Assembly: GCA_030639955.1 (NCBI GenBank)
Contig: DAOWKH010000112.1
Span: 1 to 6,742 of the forward strand
Length of the DNA stretch: 6,742 nt
From: Candidatus Omnitrophota bacterium
GTDB taxonomy: Bacteria > Omnitrophota > 4484-213
Direction of reading: 5' to 3'
Part shown: in pieces, positions 1 to 4,593 of the stretch
Position numbering within the stretch: position 1 is the first letter of the stretch
Layout of the letters: every line of letters starts with the position of its first letter
Program-made: the position numbers and the translations under genes
The notes under the pieces: model-generated
Told to the model about the DNA's origin: nothing
Seen by the model: only the letters and a program-made list of their open reading frames with translations
Databases searched by the model: none

Positions 1-882
1 ATTTTTGTTATTTCTTTTCTTTTTTCCGCTTGTTCTCTCTCGCCTGTTCAAGACGAACGCATTTTTTTAGGTACTACTGTCGGAATCAAGGCGGTCGGTG
101 GAGATAGAAAGGAACTCCAAAAAAAGATAAATTTAGCATTTGTTGAGATAGATAGATTAGAAAAACTTTTTAATCTCCATAATCCCCAAAGCGAACTTTC
201 CCGACTAAACAAAAATGCCGCTCGGCAGCCAGTAGAAGCGAGTGAGGAGTTATTCTTTGTTATTAAAAAGGCAATTGAGTTTTCTCAGATTACCGGTGGC
301 GCATTTGACCCTACTGTAAATTCTTTAAATAAAGAGGCGAGTTATAAAGATATTATCTTAGACGAGAAGAAAAAGGCAGTTTTCTTTACTAAAGAGGGTC
401 TAAAAATAGATTTAGGGGGGTGCGCAAAGGGATATATTGTTGAGCGAGCAGCCGAAAGATTAAGGCAATTAGGGGTCAGTTCTTTGTTAATAAATGCCGG
501 CGGGGATATAATAGCGGTGGGAAGAGAATGGAGAGTTGGCATCCGGCACCCTCAAAAGGGAAATAAGACATTACGAGTTTTAAAATTAAAGAATAAAGCG
601 ATTGCTAGCTCTGGAAATTATCTGCGTCTGCATATTATTAATCCTCGGACTAAAAGAGTAGTGCAAAACAGTATTTTGAGCAGTACGATTATTTCCGACA
701 GCTGCCTGAAAAGCGATATTTTAGCTACCACCGTGTTTGTTTTAGGTAAAGATAAAGGGCTGAGCTTGATTGAGGGCCTAAAAGATGTAGAAGGAATGAT
801 AGTAGTTGAGCAAGGAAAAAAAGTTGGGGTTATTTATTCTTCAGGTTTTAATAATTGTGGAGGGAAAAATGAAAAAGAGTAA
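1..882 (+). CDS. apbE: ApbE-family FAD:protein FMN transferase, probable lipoprotein, 5'-truncated
   Basis: ApbE enzymes move FMN from FAD onto a Thr/Ser of target proteins (for example Rnf/Nqr subunits) in the periplasm, using Mg. The frame is open from base 1 to a TAA at 880-882, giving 293 residues; only the first few signal-peptide residues seem to be missing. The start is hydrophobic and ends in a possible lipobox F-S-A-C (Cys at visible residue 11, with Phe rather than Leu at -3). Family motifs in order are LGTTV (23-27), SELSRLN (64-70), GGAFDPTV (99-106), DLGGCAKGY (137-145), NAGGDI (165-170), VGIRHP (179-184), HIINPRT (211-217) and SDILATTVFVLG (238-249), with the expected metal-site Asp239 and Thr243. 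It is compact: the region after FDPTV and the loop between SSGNY and HIINPRT are both shorter than usual, and the common DPRTG reads NPRTK. No flavoprotein target is visible nearby. Family assignment is firm; activity and substrate are inferred. Confidence 0.93.
   Translation: MFVISFLFSACSLSPVQDERIFLGTTVGIKAVGGDRKELQKKINLAFVEIDRLEKLFNLHNPQSELSRLNKNAARQPVEASEELFFVIKKAIEFSQITGGAFDPTVNSLNKEASYKDIILDEKKKAVFFTKEGLKIDLGGCAKGYIVERAAERLRQLGVSSLLINAGGDIIAVGREWRVGIRHPQKGNKTLRVLKLKNKAIASSGNYLRLHIINPRTKRVVQNSILSSTIISDSCLKSDILATTVFVLGKDKGLSLIEGLKDVEGMIVVEQGKKVGVIYSSGFNNCGGKNEKE
859..864 (+). promoter_or_regulatory. Ribosome binding site of the small TPR gene
   Basis: GGAGGG lies 4 nt before the ATG at 869, inside the end of apbE. 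It fixes the start at 869 and not at an upstream in-frame TTG (806), which would place an unlikely stretch before the signal peptide. Confidence 0.75.
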
Positions 883-1309
883 ATTAATTCTGGCTTTGGT
901 TTTTCTTTGTTTTTTTTCTTTTGCTTCTGAGGGAAGAGCCCAGAGTGATAAAGCCAAAGAAGCAGAGAGATGGGGATTTTATAGGATTAGCGAAGATTTT
1001 TTTTCGGGCAGGCAAGAAAAAGCTTGGGGATGGGAAGAAGATATTGAGGGAGTAAAAAGGTTTATTTCTGCTGTTTGGGGAAAAATTACTGAGTTTTGGG
1101 GTAGGGCATGGGGAGGATTAGAGATAGAAGATTTCTCCTCAACTGTTAAATACGATGATATCATCGATAACCTTTATCGTTCAGGCTGGAGTTATTATCA
1201 AAATGGAGATTTCGATAAAGCGGAGAAGGAGTGGCAAAAGATATTGGCTATTGACCCACAAAACGAAAGAGCAAAGTCAGCGATAAGGGATATTTGGAGA
1301 ATAAGGTGA
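869..1309 (+). CDS. Small secreted Trp-rich protein with one TPR repeat, function unknown
   Basis: This 146-residue protein is not recognised by name. It starts with a clear signal peptide: MKKSK, a hydrophobic core at about 6-19, and probable cleavage after GRA (residue 24). The middle (about 30-90) carries Trp and aromatic residues spaced through predicted amphipathic helices. In all there are nine Trp (35, 53, 55, 70, 77, 81, 107, 122, 143), unusually many for this length. Residues about 99-132 form one tetratricopeptide repeat (LYRSGWSYYQNGDFDKAEKEW, then ILAIDP), suggesting a protein-binding role in the periplasm or at the outer membrane. It overlaps apbE by 14 nt and the chaperone gene by 4 nt, so it is probably co-translated with both. 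A job in envelope assembly beside the SurA-like protein is inference from position only. Confidence 0.8.
   Translation: MKKSKLILALVFLCFFSFASEGRAQSDKAKEAERWGFYRISEDFFSGRQEKAWGWEEDIEGVKRFISAVWGKITEFWGRAWGGLEIEDFSSTVKYDDIIDNLYRSGWSYYQNGDFDKAEKEWQKILAIDPQNERAKSAIRDIWRIR
1296..1300 (+). promoter_or_regulatory. Ribosome binding site deciding the GTG start of the SurA-like gene
   Basis: GGAGA ends 5 nt before the GTG at 1306, which overlaps the preceding stop as GTGA (1306-1309). This favours GTG 1306 over the in-frame TTG at 1294, which contains part of the Shine-Dalgarno itself. Confidence 0.7.
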
Positions 1310-2181
1310 GAAAAGTTTTCTATTGTTCTATTGCTTTATTGTTCTATTGCTCTATTGCAACTGCTGAGCAAGCAAATAAGATTATTGCCGTGGTAAATAA
1401 CGAGGTGATTACTCAACAGGAATTGGATTATAATCTCCTGCCTTTGTATGAACAATATAAATCTGTTTATCAAAATGAAGATTTAGATAGAAAGCTCAGG
1501 AAGGCAAAAAAGGATATTTTAGAGCAGATGATTGAGAATAAACTCATTCTTCAGGAGGCAAAGAGGAGAGGGATTAAGGCAAGTGAGGAGGAGATAGAAA
1601 AAGAAATCGCTAAAGCAAAAAAAGGGTTTTCTTCGTCAGAGGAGTTCACCAAGGTCTTAAAGCAAGAAAATCTCAATATTCAGAAATTAAGAGAAAGATA
1701 TGAAGAGCAGATTATGATTAGAAAGGCAATTCAAAACTATCTTGTTAGAAAGATAAATATTACTCCCGAAGAGATACCGTCTTATTACGAGGAGCATATT
1801 GATGATTTTACTCAACCCCAAAGGGTCAAGATAAGAATGATTTCAATCAAATCAAAAGATAAAGCCATAGATGCCTTAAATAAATTAAGAGCAGGAGGTA
1901 AGTTTAGCGATGGAGAGATGAAATTTGTAACAAAAGGGGAGATGGTTCCCCAGATTGACAATGTTATCTTTAATCTAAAAATCGGAGAGTTCTCGGGGTT
2001 GGTAAAGACAGAAATTGGCTATCATATTTTTAAAGTGGAAGGGAAACAACAAAAAGAGATAAGCGGACTTGCAAAGGTCAGAGATAAGATCGAAAATATC
2101 TTATGGCAGAAAAAAAGCGCAGAGGAGTTTAGTAAGTGGATGGCGGAACTGAGAGAGAATGCCTACATTGAGATCAAATAA
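1306..2181 (+). CDS. surA: SurA-like periplasmic chaperone with a degenerate parvulin (PpiC) domain
   Basis: SurA-type proteins escort outer-membrane proteins through the periplasm. From the GTG at 1306 the product is 291 residues; the GTG shares GTGA with the upstream stop. A signal peptide (1-20, cleavage after ATA) is built from two copies of FYCSIA. Residues about 22-145 are the SurA N-terminal domain (NKIIAVVNNEVITQQEL, then a helical region with LEQMIENKLILQEAKRRGI). Residues about 172-244 match a single parvulin domain, ending in the family signature GEMVP, NLKIGEFSGLVKTEIGYHIFKV. That domain is shortened: the stretch with the GGDLG loop is missing between GGKFS and KGEMVP, and the first His of the usual RxRHIL strand is absent (VKIRMISI). 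Only the later His (GYH, 240) remains, so isomerase activity is doubtful and chaperone activity more likely. Enterobacterial SurA has two parvulin domains and about 430 residues. The pdxA-rsmA neighbours support the SurA name. The gene overlaps pdxA by 23 nt. Confidence 0.85.
   Translation: MRKVFYCSIALLFYCSIATAEQANKIIAVVNNEVITQQELDYNLLPLYEQYKSVYQNEDLDRKLRKAKKDILEQMIENKLILQEAKRRGIKASEEEIEKEIAKAKKGFSSSEEFTKVLKQENLNIQKLRERYEEQIMIRKAIQNYLVRKINITPEEIPSYYEEHIDDFTQPQRVKIRMISIKSKDKAIDALNKLRAGGKFSDGEMKFVTKGEMVPQIDNVIFNLKIGEFSGLVKTEIGYHIFKVEGKQQKEISGLAKVRDKIENILWQKKSAEEFSKWMAELRENAYIEIK
1318..1357 (+). repeat. Tandem 8-bp repeat in the signal-peptide coding region
   Basis: Five consecutive octamers read TTCTATTG, TTCTATTG, CTTTATTG, TTCTATTG and CTCTATTG. 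Three units make 24 nt, so the protein repeats with an 8-residue period (FYCSIALL then FYCSIATA). Gain or loss of one unit would shift the frame of everything after the signal peptide. Confidence 0.85.
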
Positions 2182-3133
2182 AAGCCGAAAACCGAGCATC
2201 ATTGGAATTACGATGGGGGATGCGGCAGGGATTGGGCCGGAAATAATTTTGAGGGCATTAGACAGCGAAGAGATTAAAAAGCTAGGAGCAAGATTTCTGA
2301 TTATTGGAGACAAAAGAGTAATCAAAGATAATTCTAAGAGATTAAACATTCCTCTATCAGGGCAAACAGATATTTTAGACCTTTCTAATATAAATTATAA
2401 ATTTACTCTCGGGAAAATAAATAAAAGATTAGGCAGGGCGGCTGTTGGATATATTGAGAAGGGTGTAGAACTTGCCCGAAAGAGAAAAATAGATGCCTTA
2501 GTAACCGCTCCTATTAACAAGCAGGCGATGAATTTAGCCGGCTATAATTATCCGGGTCACACTCAATTGTTGACAGAATTAACAGGAGCAGAAGATGTGG
2601 CAATGATGTTTAGCAGTTCCTTTTTAAATGTAACCTTAGTAACCACGCATCTGCCATTGAAGGAAGTGAGTTCTTTGTTAACCCGACAAAGAATCTATAG
2701 AACAATAAAGCTGAGCAGGGAATTTTTTAAAAAGCATTTTAAGAAAGAAGTGAAGGTTGGTGTTGCCGGCTTTAATCCCCACGCCGGGGAAAAAGGGCTT
2801 TTTGGTAGCGAGGAAAAGGAGATAGAAAAAGCGGTAGAAAAGGCCAAGCGGGAGGGAATTAAAGTTGAAGGCCCTTTGCCTGCAGATGTTCTTTTTCATC
2901 AAGCTTATTTAAAAAAATATGAAGTAGTGATAGCGATGTATCACGACCAGGGGTTAATTCCTTTTAAGATGCTCGCCTTTGATAAGGGAGTGAATATAAC
3001 CTTGGGGCTGCCGATAATGCGCACCTCTCCCGACCACGGCACTGCTTTTGATATTGCCGGAAAAGGAGTTGCTAATCCAGGGTCAATGATTGAAGCGATA
3101 AAAATGGCAGAGTTTTTGTCTAAAAATTCCTGA
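2159..3133 (+). CDS. pdxA: 4-hydroxythreonine-4-phosphate dehydrogenase (vitamin B6 synthesis)
   Basis: PdxA oxidises 4-phosphohydroxy-L-threonine with NAD(P)+; the decarboxylated product is condensed by PdxJ to pyridoxine phosphate. It is a cytosolic metal-dependent dimer. The 324-residue product has the usual length and motifs: GITMGDAAGIGPEI (16-29), ALVTAPINK (113-121), YPGHTQLL (131-138) with substrate-contacting His134/Thr135, TTHLPL (162-167), NPHAGE (206-211), YHDQGLIPFK (261-270) and TSPDHGTAFDIAGKG (289-303). The three metal-ligand His residues are 164, 208 and 262, with spacing almost identical to E. coli 166/211/266. The usual Pro in MGDPAGIGPE is Ala here. The ATG at 2159 lies inside the surA-like gene (23-nt overlap) and adds about ten residues before the family's normal start; a TTG at 2168 is an alternative. 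It sits between surA-like and rsmA genes, as in enterobacteria. PdxA-like paralogues act on other substrates, but this context favours true PdxA. Confidence 0.95.
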   Translation: MPTLRSNKSRKPSIIGITMGDAAGIGPEIILRALDSEEIKKLGARFLIIGDKRVIKDNSKRLNIPLSGQTDILDLSNINYKFTLGKINKRLGRAAVGYIEKGVELARKRKIDALVTAPINKQAMNLAGYNYPGHTQLLTELTGAEDVAMMFSSSFLNVTLVTTHLPLKEVSSLLTRQRIYRTIKLSREFFKKHFKKEVKVGVAGFNPHAGEKGLFGSEEKEIEKAVEKAKREGIKVEGPLPADVLFHQAYLKKYEVVIAMYHDQGLIPFKMLAFDKGVNITLGLPIMRTSPDHGTAFDIAGKGVANPGSMIEAIKMAEFLSKNS

Positions 3134-3141
3134 ATAGATAT

Positions 3142-3192
3142 TTAATAAGGGATTTTTGCATTCTTCGCTCAAAATGCAAAAATCCCCCTTAA
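3142..3192. repeat. Intergenic palindrome between pdxA and rsmA
   Basis: A perfect 14-bp inverted repeat, GGGATTTTTGCATT (3149-3162) against AATGCAAAAATCCC (3173-3186), encloses a 10-nt loop. TTAA at both outer ends (3142-3145 and 3189-3192) extends it imperfectly. It starts 16 nt after the pdxA stop. It could act as a transcript end or 3' stabiliser, but no T-run directly follows the stem on the + strand (CCTTAACACC comes first), so a classical intrinsic terminator is not supported. The rest of the 98-nt gap shows only AT-rich sequence before the rsmA start. Confidence 0.75.
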
Positions 3193-3231
3193 CACCTTTT
3201 GAAAAGTCCCAGATCCTTTAATTAATTAGAA

Positions 3232-4140
3232 GTGAACCTTCAAGCCCTTTTAAAAAAGCATAACTTCCATCCCAAGAAACGCTGGGGGCAGAATTTTTTG
3301 ATTGATGAGAATATCAAACGCAAAATAATAAAAGCCGCTGATTTGCAAAAGGATGACACAATCATTGAAATTGGTCCAGGATTTGGAGTCTTGACCGAAG
3401 ATTTTCTGAAAGAGACAAAAAGGGTTATCGCTGTTGAAAAAGATAGACGATTGGTTGAGGTTTTAAGAGAAAGATTTAAGAATTTTTCTAATTCAGAGAT
3501 TATCAATGCAGATATTTTGAAGCTGGATTTAGGAAGGGTTCACCCTGTTAAATCCGCCAAAGGCGGAATTTCACCGAAGGCGAAATTATTTAACAGGGTA
3601 AAGGTAATCGGCAATCTTCCCTATTACATTACTACACCTATAATTTTTCATCTATTTGAGCAAAGAGAGGCAATCGATTTTATTCTGATTACGGTGCAAA
3701 AGGAGGTAGGGGAGCGTCTGATAGCCAAACCTAATAGTAAGGAGTATGGTATTCTTTCTGCAAAGGTAAAATTTTTTAGTGAGCCCAAAATAGTTTTTGA
3801 TATCTCGGCAAAATGTTTTTTTCCTGTTCCAAAAGTAGATTCTTGTCTGGTAAAATTAAATATTTATAAAGAAAAAAAGTATTCTGTCCAAGACGAAGAG
3901 ACCTTTTTTAAGATAATCGAAGCCGCCTTTAGCCAACGTAGAAAAACTATTCTTAATTGTTTGACAAGTAATTTTTCTTTGAGTAAGGATTTAGGCAAAG
4001 AGCTCCTTAGAGATACGAATATAGATTTTAAGCGACGCGGAGAAACGCTTAGTTTAGAGGAGTTTATTGAACTAAGCAAAAATTTTGCAGAAATTAGGTT
4101 GTGTCCGGAGAGGAACTATGAGTTTAAAAACCGATGGTAA
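3232..4140 (+). CDS. rsmA: 16S rRNA (adenine-N6,N6) dimethyltransferase RsmA/KsgA, with an in-frame palindromic insert
   Basis: RsmA dimethylates two adjacent adenines in the 3'-terminal hairpin (helix 45) of 16S rRNA during small-subunit assembly, using S-adenosylmethionine. The 302-residue product shows PKKRWGQNFLID (14-25), the SAM-binding EIGPGFGVLT (46-55), the acidic VEKD (68-71), ADIL (93-96), catalytic NLPYYITTP (128-136), FPVPKVDS (197-204) and AFSQRRKT (232-239) of the C-terminal domain. The GTG at 3232 gives the typical N-terminus (MNLQALLKKHNF); its Shine-Dalgarno is weak. Residues about 104-123, just before the catalytic motif, are encoded by a near-perfect palindromic element and have no family counterpart in sequence; without them the text reads LKLDLGR-VKVIGNLPYY. 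The region is a variable linker in the family, so the enzyme is probably active. The gene follows pdxA after a 98-nt gap and overlaps gatC by 23 nt. Confidence 0.96.
   Translation: MNLQALLKKHNFHPKKRWGQNFLIDENIKRKIIKAADLQKDDTIIEIGPGFGVLTEDFLKETKRVIAVEKDRRLVEVLRERFKNFSNSEIINADILKLDLGRVHPVKSAKGGISPKAKLFNRVKVIGNLPYYITTPIIFHLFEQREAIDFILITVQKEVGERLIAKPNSKEYGILSAKVKFFSEPKIVFDISAKCFFPVPKVDSCLVKLNIYKEKKYSVQDEETFFKIIEAAFSQRRKTILNCLTSNFSLSKDLGKELLRDTNIDFKRRGETLSLEEFIELSKNFAEIRLCPERNYEFKNRW
3542..3599. repeat. 58-bp palindromic element inserted in rsmA
   Basis: The outer arms are ACCCTGTTAAAT (3542-3553) and its exact reverse complement ATTTAACAGGGT (3588-3599). Between them two hairpins abut without spare bases: CCGCC-AAA-GGCGG (3554-3566), and 3567-3587 with arms AATTTCACC and GGCGAAATT around GAA (one A/C mismatch). 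The whole piece therefore folds as a three-way cruciform. AGGGT occurs just before it (3535-3539) and again as its last five bases (3595-3599), 60 nt apart. That resembles a target duplication and equals 20 codons. No protein is encoded by the element itself, so if mobile it is a non-autonomous element moved by something elsewhere. Confidence 0.85.
4107..4113 (+). promoter_or_regulatory. Ribosome binding site deciding the gatC start
   Basis: GGAGAGG lies 4 nt before the ATG at 4118, inside the end of rsmA. It selects this ATG over the in-frame TTG/GTG-type codons upstream and makes the two genes a translationally coupled pair. Confidence 0.75.
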
Positions 4141-4435
4141 CGAAGTAATTGCGAAGCAAGAGATTAACCATATTGAGAAATTAGCGCGTATAAAATTAAA
4201 AGAAGACGAGAAAAAGGAAATTGCCGGACAGTTGAGCAAGATATTAGATTATGTTAATAAATTAAAGGAACTGCGGACCGATGATGTTAAGATTAGTTCT
4301 CTTTTTGGAAAGGGAAAGAAGCAGAATGTTTTTCGCGAGGACAAAGTCAAGAAATCTTTGCCTCCCCAAGAAGTGCTAAAGAATGCCCCGGAGAGAGAAG
4401 GGAATTTTTTTAAAGTACCTAAGATTATAACTTAA
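4118..4435 (+). CDS. gatC: Asp-tRNA(Asn)/Glu-tRNA(Gln) amidotransferase subunit C
   Basis: GatC is the small subunit of the GatCAB complex that converts misacylated Glu-tRNA(Gln) or Asp-tRNA(Asn) to the correct amide form; it wraps around GatA and tethers it to GatB. The 105-residue product begins at the ATG with a strong Shine-Dalgarno and shows the family pattern: HIEKLARIKLKEDEKKEIAG (18-37), QLSKILDYVNKLKELRTDDV (38-57), and a C-terminus with REDKV (73-77), LKNAPE (87-92) and FFKVPKII (97-104). It overlaps rsmA by 23 nt. The usual partners gatA and gatB do not follow, since a 158-nt repeat-rich gap and manC come next, so they must lie elsewhere if the complex is complete. Length is normal or slightly long. 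Confidence 0.93.
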   Translation: MSLKTDGNEVIAKQEINHIEKLARIKLKEDEKKEIAGQLSKILDYVNKLKELRTDDVKISSLFGKGKKQNVFREDKVKKSLPPQEVLKNAPEREGNFFKVPKIIT

Positions 4436-4439
4436 AATT

Positions 4440-4590
4440 CTAAACTCTAAGCACTAAACTCTAAATCCTAAACAATATCAAAATTCAAAACTCTAAACTC
4501 AAAACATTATTTCTTAATTTGTATTGTTTTGGATTTTGGACTTTGAGTTTTGGATTTGTTTAGAGTTTAGGGTTTCGGATTTAGGATTTA
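4440..4590. repeat. Degenerate heptad repeats in inverted orientation filling the gatC-manC gap
   Basis: The left half consists of 7-bp units on the + strand: AAACTCT at 4442, AAGCACT at 4449, AAACTCT at 4456, AAATCCT at 4463, then after a phase slip AAATTCA at 4481, AAACTCT at 4488 and AAACTCA at 4495. The right half carries the same kind of unit on the other strand: GTTTAGA at 4558, GTTTAGG at 4565, GTTTCGG at 4572 and ATTTAGG at 4579. The switch of strand is near 4510-4525. A transcript could fold into a long imperfect hairpin. The last unit holds an AGGA (4583-4586) 7 nt before the manC ATG and probably serves as its ribosome binding site. No gene is seen in the gap. Confidence 0.8.
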
Positions 4591-4593
4591 ATT

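Noticed and set aside
1153..1166. Perfect 14-bp palindrome CGATGATATCATCG in the TPR gene
   Set aside because: It encodes Asp-Asp-Ile-Ile-Asp with ordinary codons in a region that fits the protein, and it has no loop or flanking repeats; most likely chance.
1294..1305. TTG at 1294 as the start of the SurA-like gene
   Set aside because: It overlaps the Shine-Dalgarno sequence used by the GTG at 1306 and would put a charged MENK ahead of a signal peptide that is already complete.
2678..2902. Open frames on the minus strand (for example here, and at 3240-3506 and 4581-4958)
   Set aside because: They lie opposite conserved pdxA, rsmA and manC coding sequence, show no recognisable domain or ribosome site, and are shadows of the + strand genes.
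3199..3227. Possible promoter before rsmA (TTGAAA, 17-nt spacing, TTAATT)
   Set aside because: The -10 match is weak and transcription would begin at about the GTG start codon, leaving no leader; the region is simply AT-rich.
4558..4590. Telomere-like GTTTAGG repeats
   Set aside because: Only a few degenerate units, and they are mirrored on the other strand within the same short gap inside a dense bacterial gene cluster.
4440..4590. CRISPR array
   Set aside because: Units are 7 bp, contiguous and degenerate, without spacers of fixed length.
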